Origin: an uncultured Roseateles sp.
GTDB taxonomy: Bacteria; Pseudomonadota; Gammaproteobacteria; Burkholderiales; Burkholderiaceae_C
Direction of reading: 5' to 3'
NCBI RefSeq assembly: GCF_913777145.1
Contig: NZ_CAJYPS010000023.1
Location: 124,001-188,000 of the forward strand
DNA length: 64,000 nucleotides
Part shown: positions 47,805 to 58,839 of the stretch, piece by piece
How the letters are laid out: the number at the start of each line of letters is the position of its first letter
Position numbering within the stretch: position 1 is the first letter of the stretch
Program-made: the position numbers and the translations under genes
Notes under the pieces: model-generated
Told to the model about the DNA's origin: nothing
What the model saw: only the letters and a program-made list of their open reading frames with translations
Databases searched by the model: none

Positions 47805-47823
47805 GGCGCGGATAATCCGCGCC
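47805..47823. promoter_or_regulatory. Hairpin in the chemoreceptor-glnS spacer overlapping a -10-like element
   Basis: 8-bp stem GGCGCGGA / TCCGCGCC around TAA, followed by TTTCG. It may end the chemoreceptor transcript. The same bases include GATAAT (47811-47816), a -10-like hexamer for glnS, 41 bp before its ATG. Confidence 0.45.
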
Positions 47824-47856
47824 TTTCGACAAGACCTCCAGCCTCCAGGCCCCACG

Positions 47857-49626
<1,770 letters not shown>

Positions 49627-49641
49627 CGCGGGCCCGCGGGC

Positions 49642-50829
49642 TCAGGTCGTCAGCGTCTCGGCGCCATCCCCGGCGCTGACCACGCGATTGCGGCCGGCCC
49701 GCTTGGCGACGTAGCTGCGCTCGTCGGCCAGCACCAGCGCATTGCGACCGCGGCTGTTGGGCTCGCTGCTGTGGGCCACGCCTATGCTGGCCGTGATCGT
49801 GATCTCGGTGTCGCCATAGGGGATGCGCAGCTGCTCCACCGCGCTGCGCAGTTGCTCGGCCAGCTTCAGCGCGTCGGCCGCCTTGGTATGCGGCAGCAGC
49901 ACGCCGAACTCCTCGCCGCCTATGCGGGCCACGGTGTCCAGGCGTCGGAAGGTCTGGCCCAGCAGACCGCCCACCGCCTGCAGCACCGCATCCCCGGCCG
50001 CATGGCCGTAGCGGTCGTTGACCGACTTGAAGTGATCCAGGTCCAGCGCGATCACCGAGTGGCCACCGCCCCAGCGCGAATGGCGCTCCTGCTCCAGCAC
50101 ATTGGCCTCGCGCCAGGCACGCAGATTCATCAGGCCGGTCAGCGGGTCGATGTGGACCAGACGTTGCAGCTCGGTCTGGGCCTGCTGCAGCTCGCGCTGC
50201 TTGCGGCGCAGCTCCAGCAACGCCATCGCCTGCTGGCCCAGCTGCTGCAGCCAGTCCAGCTGGCGCTCGGTGAGCCGGCGCGGGATGCTGTCCAGCACCG
50301 CCAGCGTGCCTATGGGCTGGCCGCAGGACGCACACAGCGGCACGCCGCTGTACATGATGAAGCCCTGCTCCACCGTCAGCGGCAGCTGGTTGGTGCGCGG
50401 GTCGGCGCGCAGGTCGGGAATGTCCAGGCCGCGCGAGGATTCGATCACCATGGAGCAATAGGCCTGACCCCGCTCCATCTCGCCGCGCGCCATGCCCAGC
50501 GCCGCCTTGGTCCAGACCCGGTTCTCCGCGATCAGGTTGATCACCGCGACCGGGCAGCCGGTCAGCTCGCTGGCCAGGCGCACGATGAGGTCGAACTGCG
50601 GCTCGGCCTCGGTGTCCAGGATGTCGTAATTGGAGAGCGCATCCAGACGGCGCTGCTCGGCCTGGCTGCTGGTGGAACGCACCTCGGTCAGCTCCGCGGG
50701 CGGCGGGCCGCGAAAGCGCCGCAGCATCGCGGCCGCGGGCTGGTCCTCCGATCGCTCGACACTACGCTGGGCACGCGAAACCAGGCTCGCGCCATCGGAC
50801 GTGGCAGACGGGGCAGCGGAGACGGTCAT
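49642..50829 (-). CDS. GAF-GGDEF diguanylate cyclase
   Basis: 395 residues, no TM segments. A GAF domain (about 60-210) of the type LDALSNYDILDTEAEPQFDLIVRLASELTG with CSMVIESSRGLDIPDL leads into a GGDEF domain (about 228-390). The active site is RIGGEEF and the I-site RxxD is present as RRLD, five residues before it, so it should make c-di-GMP with product inhibition. HIDPLTGLMNLRAW and LDLDHFKSVNDRYGHAAGD are standard. The N-terminal 50 residues are low complexity. It is likely cytosolic and senses an unknown small ligand or redox state. Confidence 0.94.
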   Translation of the reverse strand: MTVSAAPSATSDGASLVSRAQRSVERSEDQPAAAMLRRFRGPPPAELTEVRSTSSQAEQRRLDALSNYDILDTEAEPQFDLIVRLASELTGCPVAVINLIAENRVWTKAALGMARGEMERGQAYCSMVIESSRGLDIPDLRADPRTNQLPLTVEQGFIMYSGVPLCASCGQPIGTLAVLDSIPRRLTERQLDWLQQLGQQAMALLELRRKQRELQQAQTELQRLVHIDPLTGLMNLRAWREANVLEQERHSRWGGGHSVIALDLDHFKSVNDRYGHAAGDAVLQAVGGLLGQTFRRLDTVARIGGEEFGVLLPHTKAADALKLAEQLRSAVEQLRIPYGDTEITITASIGVAHSSEPNSRGRNALVLADERSYVAKRAGRNRVVSAGDGAETLTT

Positions 50830-51034
50830 GACGAAACCTCCGGGACGCGGTGGCGAGATGCGCCATCTTCACTCAGAAAGCCCGCCCCACCTAGCCCGGC
50901 CCCGCATTTGAGTATTGCGCGTCCTGACAGTGATGGCCACATGCGGGTGCCAGCCTCACAGCCTAGGTGCAGCCCGTCGCAGCGCCGCGTGAAAAGCGCA
51001 CACCGCGGGCGGCGGCCTACCCGGGGTCCGGCAC

Positions 51035-51916
51035 TCAGGGATGGCGCAGCCAGTCGATCTGGAAGGGCTGGTCATTCATCTCCACCAGGGCCGGCGCGGG
51101 CGAGTTCAGCGCCAAGAGCCGGCGCTGCGGCAGCTTGAGCAGGGCCAGCGATGGCTGGAGATGGCGGCGCAGCAGCGCCTGCAGCGAGCCGTCGGCGAAG
51201 GCCAGGCGAAAACCGCGGCTCAGGCGATCGATGGCGGCCTGGTTGGCCGGGTGGGTGTAGAGGTATTGCGGCAGGTCATAGGCCAGCAGCAGGCTGTCAT
51301 CCAGTGCCAGGCCCGGCAGCCCGGCGTGCGCGCGGGCCTCCTCCCCCACCTCCAGCACATTGCGGCAGAACAGGTCCGCACGGCCCAGCGCCACCATCTG
51401 GAAAAGCGCCTCGTAGGTGGAGATTTCAGCGACCGTGAAGCCGTTGGCGCGCAGGATGTCGACGTCGGCCCAGCCTCGTCCCTGCACATGGCGCAGCCGC
51501 GCCACCGCCTCCAGCGTGGCAGCCTGGCGCACGGTGTCGCGCATCGCGGCATTCACGAAGCACACGCGGTAGCGGTTCACGCCCAGGTGCAGCGGGAACG
51601 GCACCGGCACCAGGCCGGCTGCGCGGCCGGCCTCCGGCCCGGTCATCACCAGGAAGTTGGGCACCGTCTGCTGCGCGGCCTCCAGCAGCGCCCGGCGCTT
51701 GTTCATCACGGACGACAGCCGCAGGCGGTAGCCGCCGTCGCTGGCGCGGGTCTTGTCCAGCGCCAGCTGCACCGCGTCGCGCACATAGGCATTGCGCAGG
51801 TCCGCGGCACTGTCGGGAGCGCGCAGCGTGAGCTGCAGTTCCCGGGTGCGGGCCTCGGCGGCGGCCGCGATGAGCAGCACAGCCGCGGCCTGCAGGAATC
51901 GACGGCGTGGCAGCAT
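51035..51916 (-). CDS. Periplasmic solute-binding-like protein
   Basis: 293 residues. The leader MLPRRRFLQAAAVLLIAAAAEA is Tat-like (RRRFLQ). The rest resembles a type II periplasmic binding fold (RAPDSAADLRNAYVRDAVQLALDKT; TYEALFQMVALGRADLFCRNVLEV, the common helix of extracellular solute-binding family 3). It has no adjacent permease or kinase and could serve as a stand-alone sensor or binding protein. Related proteins occur next to diguanylate cyclases, and a GGDEF gene precedes it here; a link is only a suggestion. Identification is moderate. Confidence 0.65.
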   Translation of the reverse strand: MLPRRRFLQAAAVLLIAAAAEARTRELQLTLRAPDSAADLRNAYVRDAVQLALDKTRASDGGYRLRLSSVMNKRRALLEAAQQTVPNFLVMTGPEAGRAAGLVPVPFPLHLGVNRYRVCFVNAAMRDTVRQAATLEAVARLRHVQGRGWADVDILRANGFTVAEISTYEALFQMVALGRADLFCRNVLEVGEEARAHAGLPGLALDDSLLLAYDLPQYLYTHPANQAAIDRLSRGFRLAFADGSLQALLRRHLQPSLALLKLPQRRLLALNSPAPALVEMNDQPFQIDWLRHP

Positions 51917-51969
51917 GGTCGGACAGTGGGCTGACCCGCACTGTAGCCCCGCGCGCGCCGCGGTCGCGC

Positions 51970-53388
51970 TCAGCCGGCCGCGTCAACCAGGTCGGCCAGC
52001 CGCCTGACCTTGACCTTGCGGCCCTTGAGCTTGCCCAGAGACAGGCGGCGCACCGCCTCGGCCGCGATGCCGCGCTCCACCGCCACATAGCTGTGGAAGT
52101 CGGTCACATTGATCTTGCCGATCTGGCTGCCGGCAAAGCCGGCCTCGCCGGTCAGCGCGCCCAGGATGTCGCCGGGGCGTATCTTTTCCTTGCGCCCGCC
52201 CAGGATCTGCAGCGTGTCCATGGCCGGCAGCAGCGGGCCACCGGGCGCATCGGTGAGCCCGTCCAGCGGCTCCCACACAAAGGGTCGGCCCTGTAGCTGC
52301 TCGATGCGGCCCACGCGACCCATCTCGTCCAGGCTGGCCAGGCTCAGCGCCAGGCCGCTGGCGCCGGCACGGCCGGTGCGGCCGATGCGGTGCACGTGCT
52401 GCTCCACGTCGGCGCTGATGTCCACATTGATCACGCAGGCCAGGTTGGCGATGTCCAGGCCGCGCGCGGCCACGTCGGTAGCCACCAGCACCGAGGCGCT
52501 GCGGTTGGCGAACTGGATCAGCACTTGGTCACGGTCCCGCTGCTCCAGATCGCCGTGCAGCGCCAGCGCCACGATGCCCTGCGCCTGCAGCACGTCCACC
52601 AGGTCTCGGCACTGCTGCTTGGTGTTGCAGAAGGCGATCGTGGACTCGGGCCGGAAGGCGCGCAGCAGGCGCGGCACCGCGTCCAGGCGCTGGGTCTCGT
52701 CCACCTCGTAGGCGATCTGGCGTATGGACGAGGCCGCCGCGCCGCTGGCAGCAGCCACCTGCACGGTCTGCGGCTCGCGCATGAACTTGGCCGCGATGTC
52801 GGTCACCCCCTCGGGGAAGGTGGCCGAGAACAGCAGCGTCTGGCGCTTGGCCGGCGCGCGTCGCACCACCGCCTTGATGTCGTCCAGGAAGCCCATGTCC
52901 AGCATGCGGTCGGCCTCGTCCAGCACCAGGGTGTTGAGGGCCGACAGATCCAGCGTGTCGCGCTCCAGGTGGTCCAGCAAGCGACCGGGCGTGCCGACCG
53001 CGATATGGGCGCCGTAGGACAGGCTCTCGATCTGCGGCTTCATCGGCGAGCCGCCGCACAGGCTCAGCACCTTGATGTTGTCGGCCGCCCGCGCCAGGCG
53101 GCGGATTTCCTGCGTGACCTGGTCGGCCAGCTCGCGCGTGGGCGTCAGCACCAGCGCCTGCACCCGCGGCAGGCTGGCATCCAGCCGGTGCAGCAGCGCG
53201 ATCGCAAACGCCGCGGTCTTGCCGGAGCCGGTCTGGGCCTGGCCTATCACGTCCTGGCCGACCAGCGCCAGCGGCAGGCTGGCCGCCTGGATGGGCGTCA
53301 TCTGCGCGTAGCCCAGTTGGTCGAGGTTGGCCAGCATGGCGGGGCTCAGCGGCAGCTGGGCAAAGGAGGCGGAAGCGATGTCGGTCAT
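51970..53388 (-). CDS. dbpA: ATP-dependent RNA helicase DbpA
   Basis: 472 residues. DEAD-box motifs in order: Q-motif region GYAQMTPIQAASLPLAL, Walker A AQTGSGKT, PTRELADQV, VGTPGRLLDHL, DEAD (VLDEADRMLDMGF), SAT, then helicase C-terminal motifs VATDVAARGLDI and HRIGRTGRAG. The last 75 residues form the DbpA RNA-binding domain (KIRPGDILGALTGEAGFAGSQIGKINVTDFHSYVAV), which recognises hairpin 92 of 23S rRNA. It acts in 50S assembly. ATG 53388 gives the standard N-terminus. Confidence 0.96.
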   Translation of the reverse strand: MTDIASASFAQLPLSPAMLANLDQLGYAQMTPIQAASLPLALVGQDVIGQAQTGSGKTAAFAIALLHRLDASLPRVQALVLTPTRELADQVTQEIRRLARAADNIKVLSLCGGSPMKPQIESLSYGAHIAVGTPGRLLDHLERDTLDLSALNTLVLDEADRMLDMGFLDDIKAVVRRAPAKRQTLLFSATFPEGVTDIAAKFMREPQTVQVAAASGAAASSIRQIAYEVDETQRLDAVPRLLRAFRPESTIAFCNTKQQCRDLVDVLQAQGIVALALHGDLEQRDRDQVLIQFANRSASVLVATDVAARGLDIANLACVINVDISADVEQHVHRIGRTGRAGASGLALSLASLDEMGRVGRIEQLQGRPFVWEPLDGLTDAPGGPLLPAMDTLQILGGRKEKIRPGDILGALTGEAGFAGSQIGKINVTDFHSYVAVERGIAAEAVRRLSLGKLKGRKVKVRRLADLVDAAG

Positions 53389-53433
53389 CGCCCGAGTATC
53401 CCAGCCCAGGGAAAACACCGAGATTTCGGCCGC

Positions 53434-54405
53434 TCAGTGTCTCCGCCGCCAGCGCAGCGCCACCAGCCCCGCCACCAGCAGCACCACCGCCGCGGGCTCG
53501 GGCACCGGGGCCGCGTAGTTGAAGCCGCTGGCGCTGAGCACCGACACATCGGCCAGCGCCAGCGCGGCCCCGCTGGCGGTGCGAGCGCCGCTGACACCGG
53601 CCCACGACAGGCCTTGGCCGAAGTCACCGCTGGCGGCGGCCGCGCCGTTGTTGACCCAGCTGCAGTTGTCGCACTGCGCGTTGCCATTGGCCCAGGCGTC
53701 GACGCTGGCCGACATCGTCAGGTCCACCGGCACGCCCACATAGACCGGCACCGTGAAGGCGAAGCTGCCGAACTGGGTGTCGTCGCGCACCACGGTGCCA
53801 TTGCTGACCGTGTAGGCCCGGTAGCCCGAGGCGCCGCCGCCCCAGGCCCCCATCGTGGCCTGCCAGCTGTAGCCCACCGAGCCCTCGCTCCAGCCGAACA
53901 CGTTGTTGACCCCGACACCGGCCACGCCCTCGAAGCTCAGCAGCAGGTCCAGGTAGAGCAGGCTGCCGGCCGCGAGGCCACTGGCCTGCCACACCACGGT
54001 GTCGCTGAAGCTGCCCTGCGCGGAGGCACTGCCGGCGCCGTACAGCAGCGCCCGGGTGGTGCCGGCACCGGGGTCGATGTTGGTGGAACCGCCGACCGAC
54101 ACCTGCAGCTGCACCCCGCCCGGCGCCACGCTAACCCAGGCCGAGCCGTCGCCGACGCCATTGAGCACCGGCCCGAGCAGCTGCGCATGGGCGGACTGGC
54201 TGTTCAGCAGCGGCACCCCGGCGCCTATCAGCGTGCTGGCGGGCGGATCGTCCACGGCCTCCTGATAGGGCGCGAGATTCACCACCGTGACCGCCCGCGT
54301 GTCCGTGGTGGTGGTCGCGCGGTAGAGCGGCGGGGCGGTCTGGGCAAGCGCCGGGCCCAGGGTCAGGGCCCAGAACAGGCCGGTACAGAGAAACTTGGTC
54401 CGCAT
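53434..54405 (-). CDS. PEP-CTERM sorting-domain protein
   Basis: 323 residues. A signal peptide (MRTKFLCTGLFWALTLGPALA) is followed by a Gly/Ala/Ser/Thr-rich, probably beta-rich exported body with no recognised domain. The C-terminus is a textbook PEP-CTERM tripartite signal: VPEP, a hydrophobic helix (AAVVLLVAGLVALRW), then RRRH. Exosortase recognises it at the inner membrane. Such proteins are linked to exopolysaccharide and floc or biofilm matrix. The exosortase gene is not in the window. Two central Cys (CDNC) may form a disulfide. Confidence 0.88.
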   Translation of the reverse strand: MRTKFLCTGLFWALTLGPALAQTAPPLYRATTTTDTRAVTVVNLAPYQEAVDDPPASTLIGAGVPLLNSQSAHAQLLGPVLNGVGDGSAWVSVAPGGVQLQVSVGGSTNIDPGAGTTRALLYGAGSASAQGSFSDTVVWQASGLAAGSLLYLDLLLSFEGVAGVGVNNVFGWSEGSVGYSWQATMGAWGGGASGYRAYTVSNGTVVRDDTQFGSFAFTVPVYVGVPVDLTMSASVDAWANGNAQCDNCSWVNNGAAAASGDFGQGLSWAGVSGARTASGAALALADVSVLSASGFNYAAPVPEPAAVVLLVAGLVALRWRRRH

Positions 54406-54512
54406 GCCGGGGCTCCGGTGACGCAGGCCTCAAGAACCTGCGCTGCCCAGCCTAGCGGGCGCCACGCCGCGCCACCGCCCGGCTGTCACCGATTCAGGGC
54501 GGCGCGCGAACC

Positions 54513-54872
54513 TCAGCCGCCGGCGCGTTTGACCGGCCAGCCCTCGGGCCGCGCCTTGAGCCAGGCCAGCAGCTTGTCGAGATGGTCGCCCTGGATCTCG
54601 ACGACGCCGTCCTTCACCGTGCCGCCGCTGCCGCACAGCGCCTTGAGCTGCTTGGCCAGCGCAGTGAGCGCCGCGTCGTCCAGCGGCAGGCCGCGGATCA
54701 CGGTGACCCCCTTGCCCTTGCGGCCCGCGGTCTCGCGGCTCACGCGCACCACGCCGTCGCCCACCGGGCGGGGCGGGGCCGCCTTGCAGGCGCATTGCGC
54801 GACCGGCTGGGCACAGCCGGGGCAGACCCGCCCCAGCTCGGTGGAATAGACCAGGCGCGAGCCGCTGCTCAC
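54513..54872 (-). CDS. SUI1/eIF1-like translation factor YciH
   Basis: 119 residues. A short Cys-rich N-terminal region (VCPGCAQPVAQCAC), possibly a zinc site, precedes the SUI1 fold (about 40-115) with GRKGKGVTVIRGLPLD and LCGSGGTVKDGVVEIQGDH. Bacterial homologues of eIF1 discriminate against non-canonical initiation complexes in vitro; the role in vivo is unclear. Its ATG overlaps the stop of the S9 peptidase gene (ATGA), so they are cotranscribed. Confidence 0.93.
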   Translation of the reverse strand: MSSGSRLVYSTELGRVCPGCAQPVAQCACKAAPPRPVGDGVVRVSRETAGRKGKGVTVIRGLPLDDAALTALAKQLKALCGSGGTVKDGVVEIQGDHLDKLLAWLKARPEGWPVKRAGG

Positions 54873-57091
54873 GGCTGCAGCGTCCGTGCGAAGAAGGCGT
54901 CCATCGTGCGGTAGAGGTGCAGGCGGGTCTCGCGGCCCGCGATGCCGTGCGCCTTGCCGGGGTAGACCTGCAGCTCGAACAGCTTGCCGGCGTTCTGCAG
55001 CGCGGTCACCAGGCGCAGGCTGTTCTCGAACAGCACGTTGTCGTCCGCCGTGCCGTGCACCAGCAGCAGCGGCTTGCTCAGCAGGCCGGCGCGCGCCGGC
55101 AGGTTGGCGCTGGCGTAGGCCGGGGCCTTGCCGCCCTCCGGCATGCCGAGATAACGCTCGGTGTAGGCGGTGTCGTAGAGCGTCCAGTCGGTCACCGGCG
55201 CCACGGCCACCGCGGCGGCGAAGGGCGTGTCGGCGTCCAGCATCGCGCGTGCGCCCAGGAAGCCGCCATAGCTCCAGCCGAAGAAGCCCACGCGCGCCGG
55301 GTCCACGCCGGCCACGCGGCCGGGCAGCTGGCGCACCGCGGCGAACAGGTCGGCGACCTCGTTCTTGCCAAAGGCGTGGTCATGCGCGCGGGTGAACTCG
55401 CGGTCACGATGCTCCATGCCGCGGGTGTCCAGCGTCAGCACGCCATAGCCGCGACGCTGCCAGTAGGCGATCAGCGCCTGATCGCGGCTGAAGGCCCAGC
55501 TGACCGTGGCGGCGCCGGGGCCGCCGTAGGCCATCACGATGACCGGATGCTTGTCGCCGCGCCCGGCCAGCGCCGGGAAGAAGAAGGCGTTCAGCGGCGT
55601 GCGGCCGTCGGCGGCGGTCAGATCCACCACCTGGGGAGCCTGCGTGATCTGCTGCAGCAGCGGATCGGGCGCGTCGCCCGCCAGCGCGATGGGCGCGCCA
55701 CCGGCCAGCGAGCGCAGCTCCAGGCGCGGCGGCTCGCCCCAGGCGGAGCGGGTCACCAGCAGCTGGCCGCAAGCGCGGTCGGCACGCGCCTCGCGCCACT
55801 GCTGCGCGGCCGCCCCTGGCAACGGCTGGGCCGCGCCGCCGCTCAGCGGGATGCGGAACAGCTCCTGGCCGCGGCCACGCTCGGTGGCGCCGGCAAACAC
55901 CACGCCGGCCTCGCTGGCGCAGATCGCGTGGGCCACAGCCTCGGGCTGGGCGGTCAGCGGCCGGCGCTGGCCACTGGCGCGGTCCAGCACCAGCAGCTGG
56001 CGACGGCCCGAGGCCTCGCTGGACCACAGCAGGCGGCCGCCGTCGCCGGGCAGCTCCATCAGGTCGTTGTGCACCTCCACCCAGGCCGGATCGGTCTCCA
56101 CCGTGATGTCGTGCGGCTGGGGCTTGAACTCGGTCAGCGTGAGGCGCTTCTGGTCGCGCGTGAACCACTGCAGCCAGGGCGTGCCGTCGGCAAACCAGCC
56201 GGCGCGGGCGATGTACTCCGCGTTCTTGGGCAAGGGCAGCGCGCGCTGCTGGCCGCTGGCCACGTCGATCACATGGGCCGTGACCTGGGCATTGGCCTCG
56301 CCGGCCGCGGGGTAGCGCTGCTGCACCAGCTCGGTCCGGTCGGCCAGGATCTGCGCGCGGGTCTTGATGCCCACGCCGCTCTCATCCACCCGCAGCGCCA
56401 GCAGCTGGCGGCCGTCGCGCGACCACCAGTAGCCACGCTGGCGCGACAGCTCCTCGGCCGCGATGAACTCGGCCTGGCCCCAGAACAGCGTGTCGCTGCC
56501 CTCCTGGGTCAGACGGCGCGGCTGGGCCTCGCCCTGCAGCGGCAGCACGTAGAGATCGCCCTTTTGCACATAGGCCAGGCGCTGGCCGTCGGGCGCGCAG
56601 CGCGGCTCCAGCTTGGGCGCGGCCGGGTCGTGCGTGAGGCGCTGGGCGCGCACCTGCAGCGCGTCGCCCTGCCCGCTCAGGCGCACCAGATAAAGATCGC
56701 CCGACAGCGGGAACAGCAGCGCGCTGTCGTCGCTGCCGCACCACTGGTAGCCGGTGATGCCGCGCTGGCTGATGCGCTGGCGCTCCAGCGCCATGCGCTC
56801 GCCCTCGGTCAGCTGCTGGGCCGCGCCGCCCAGCAGGTCGGCCGCGGCCACCAGCTTGCGCGGCTCGCCGCCGCTGGCAGGCTGGGCCCACAGCTCCAGC
56901 ACATTGCTGTCAGCCTGGGAGGGGCGCAGGAAGCTCACCCAGCGCCCGCCAGGCGATACCTCGGCCTGGCGCGGCTGGCGGCCCGCCAGCGGTGGGTCGG
57001 CGGTGAGACGTTCCAGCGTGATCGGGGTCTGCGCCTGGGCCGAGGCGGCCAGCAGCGCGATTGCGGCGGCAAAAAGGGAGGTGATTCGCAT
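54869..57091 (-). CDS. S9 family dipeptidyl peptidase IV-like exopeptidase
   Basis: 740 residues. Signal peptide (MRITSLFAAAIALLAASAQAQ), then the N-terminal eight-bladed propeller (DPPIV_N), with QAEFIAAEELSRQRGYWWSRDG, the Glu-Glu motif that in DPP-IV anchors the substrate N-terminus. The C-terminal hydrolase domain has Ser607 in GWSYGG, Asp in GTADDNV and His in GKAHG. It should release X-Pro/X-Ala dipeptides from peptide N-termini in the periplasm or outside the cell. It overlaps the yciH-type gene by four bases. Confidence 0.93.
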   Translation of the reverse strand: MRITSLFAAAIALLAASAQAQTPITLERLTADPPLAGRQPRQAEVSPGGRWVSFLRPSQADSNVLELWAQPASGGEPRKLVAAADLLGGAAQQLTEGERMALERQRISQRGITGYQWCGSDDSALLFPLSGDLYLVRLSGQGDALQVRAQRLTHDPAAPKLEPRCAPDGQRLAYVQKGDLYVLPLQGEAQPRRLTQEGSDTLFWGQAEFIAAEELSRQRGYWWSRDGRQLLALRVDESGVGIKTRAQILADRTELVQQRYPAAGEANAQVTAHVIDVASGQQRALPLPKNAEYIARAGWFADGTPWLQWFTRDQKRLTLTEFKPQPHDITVETDPAWVEVHNDLMELPGDGGRLLWSSEASGRRQLLVLDRASGQRRPLTAQPEAVAHAICASEAGVVFAGATERGRGQELFRIPLSGGAAQPLPGAAAQQWREARADRACGQLLVTRSAWGEPPRLELRSLAGGAPIALAGDAPDPLLQQITQAPQVVDLTAADGRTPLNAFFFPALAGRGDKHPVIVMAYGGPGAATVSWAFSRDQALIAYWQRRGYGVLTLDTRGMEHRDREFTRAHDHAFGKNEVADLFAAVRQLPGRVAGVDPARVGFFGWSYGGFLGARAMLDADTPFAAAVAVAPVTDWTLYDTAYTERYLGMPEGGKAPAYASANLPARAGLLSKPLLLVHGTADDNVLFENSLRLVTALQNAGKLFELQVYPGKAHGIAGRETRLHLYRTMDAFFARTLQP

Positions 57092-57144
57092 GTGCCCATG
57101 CTAGCGGCGCCGCGCCCCCGGGCCGCTGGTCATGGGCCCGCCGC

Positions 57145-57786
57145 TCAGGCGGCCGGCGCGGGCGGCTTGATCATGTCGCGCGCATAGGCCAGGCCCATGC
57201 CATAGCCGCCCGCATGGCCTTCGACAATGGCCCGGGCCGCGTCATAGGTGTCGCGGCGGGTCCAGTCGCGCTGCAGCTCCAGCAGCAGTTGCAGCCAGCT
57301 GGTCATCTGCACGCCGTTGGCCCGCAGGCGCTCCAGCGCCAGGCGGTGGCTGTCGGCCGTGGCGCCGCCGCAGGCATCGGCCACGCAATAGACCTCGTAG
57401 CCCTCGCGCACCGCATCCAGCGCGGGGAAGCTCACGCAGGCCTCGGTCAGCAGGCCCGCGATCAGCAGCACCTTGCGGCCGCTGGCCTGCACCGCGCCGC
57501 GGGTGGCCTCGTCTTCCCAGGCGTTCATGGAGCGGCGGTCCAGCGGCGCAATGTCGGGAAAGGCCTGGCGCAGCGTCGTGAACATGGGGCCGCTGTAAAC
57601 CTTGGTGGCCGAGGTACTGACCACCAGCGGCACGCCGAAGGCCCGCGTGGTCTTCACGAAGGCCAGCAGTGCATTCATCAGCAGCTGGCGGTCGGCCGAC
57701 TGCACCGCAAAGGCCAGGCCGGGTTGGGGGTCGACCAGCAGGGCGCAGCAGCGGTCGGGGGTCAGCAGGGGGGCAGGCAGGGACAT
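57145..57786 (-). CDS. Isochorismatase-like cysteine hydrolase (YcaC type)
   Basis: 213 residues of the cysteine hydrolase/isochorismatase superfamily. Asp19 (LLVDPQPGL) and Cys117 (GLLTEACVSF) occupy the catalytic Asp and Cys positions. A Lys, probably at KVYSGPM (62) or its neighbourhood, completes the triad. MNAWEDEATRGAVQASGRKVLLIAG is characteristic of YcaC-like members. Substrate unknown. The start at 57786 (MSLPAPL) is preferred over the longer frame, which is GC-rich read-through. Confidence 0.85.
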   Translation of the reverse strand: MSLPAPLLTPDRCCALLVDPQPGLAFAVQSADRQLLMNALLAFVKTTRAFGVPLVVSTSATKVYSGPMFTTLRQAFPDIAPLDRRSMNAWEDEATRGAVQASGRKVLLIAGLLTEACVSFPALDAVREGYEVYCVADACGGATADSHRLALERLRANGVQMTSWLQLLLELQRDWTRRDTYDAARAIVEGHAGGYGMGLAYARDMIKPPAPAA

Positions 57787-57891
57787 GGTCAGGGCAGTTG
57801 AGGCGCGGCAGGGCCGCCGATGCCCAGATGCTGCGCGCACGGCGGCTGACTGTCCTGCGCCTTTGGGCCCATGCGCGGCCCGGCTTTGGGC

Positions 57892-58839
57892 TCAGGCCGC
57901 CGCGGGAGCGAACAACCTCTGCGCCAGCTCGTCCGCGCCGTTGACCGTGCGCAGCGCCGCATAGGCTGCCTCGGCCTCGGGGTAGACGCGGCGCAGGTAG
58001 TGCAGCCACTGCTTGAGCCGGCCGCCCTGGTGCTTGGGCGCCACATGGGCGCGCACCTGCGCGAAGAAGTCCTGCATCAGCGGCAACAGCTGACCCCAGG
58101 GCAACGGGGCATAGGCACCGTCGCCGCGCACCCGCAGCGCCAGGCCGGGGTCCGCCACCATGCCGCGGCCCAGCATCAGGTGCTCGCAGCCGCTGCGCTG
58201 ACGCGCCAGCGTGGCCTGCTCGGGCGTCCAGATCTCGCCGTTGGCGATCACCGTGATGGCCAGCGCCTCGCGCACCGCCGCGATGCGCTCCCAGTAGGCC
58301 GGCGGCTTGTAGCCATCGGTCTTGGTGCGCGCATGCACCACCAGCTCGGCCGCGCCACCGTCGGCGATGGCCTGCGCACACTCCAGCGTGCGCGAGTCGT
58401 CCTGGTAGCCCAGGCGCATCTTGGCGGTCACCAGCACGGGGGCCGGCACGGCGCGCCGCACCGCGGCCACGATGGCGTGGATCAGCTCGGGCTCGTCCAG
58501 CAGCACCGCGCCACCGCGGTGGCGGTTCACGCACTTGGCCGGACAGCCGAAGTTCAGGTCTATGCCTTCGGGTTGGAGCTCGGCGAGCCGCGCCGCGTTC
58601 TCGGCCAGGCAGTTCACGTCCGAGCCCAGCAGCTGCGGATGCACCGGCACGCCGGCGCGGGTGCGGCCGCCGTTCTTCAGCTCGGGCACGATGCGGGTGA
58701 ACACGCGCTTGGGCAGCAGCTGGTCGGTCACGCGGATGAACTCGCTGACGCAACGGTCCACGCCGCCAACCCGAGTCAGCACGTCGCGCAGCACATGGTC
58801 CAGCAGGCCCTCCATGGGGGCGAGATAGATGCGGCTCAT
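57892..58839 (-). CDS. dusC: tRNA-dihydrouridine(16) synthase DusC
   Basis: 315 residues, FMN TIM-barrel. MSRIYLAPMEGLLDHVLRDVLTRVG gives the DusC start. The catalytic Cys99 is in DLNFGCPAKCVNRHRGGA. FMN contacts include VHARTKTDGYKPPAYW and IANGEI, GRGMVADPGLA. It reduces U16 in the D-loop of tRNAs. Its ATG overlaps the stop of the YgjP-like gene (ATGA). Confidence 0.94.
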   Translation of the reverse strand: MSRIYLAPMEGLLDHVLRDVLTRVGGVDRCVSEFIRVTDQLLPKRVFTRIVPELKNGGRTRAGVPVHPQLLGSDVNCLAENAARLAELQPEGIDLNFGCPAKCVNRHRGGAVLLDEPELIHAIVAAVRRAVPAPVLVTAKMRLGYQDDSRTLECAQAIADGGAAELVVHARTKTDGYKPPAYWERIAAVREALAITVIANGEIWTPEQATLARQRSGCEHLMLGRGMVADPGLALRVRGDGAYAPLPWGQLLPLMQDFFAQVRAHVAPKHQGGRLKQWLHYLRRVYPEAEAAYAALRTVNGADELAQRLFAPAAA

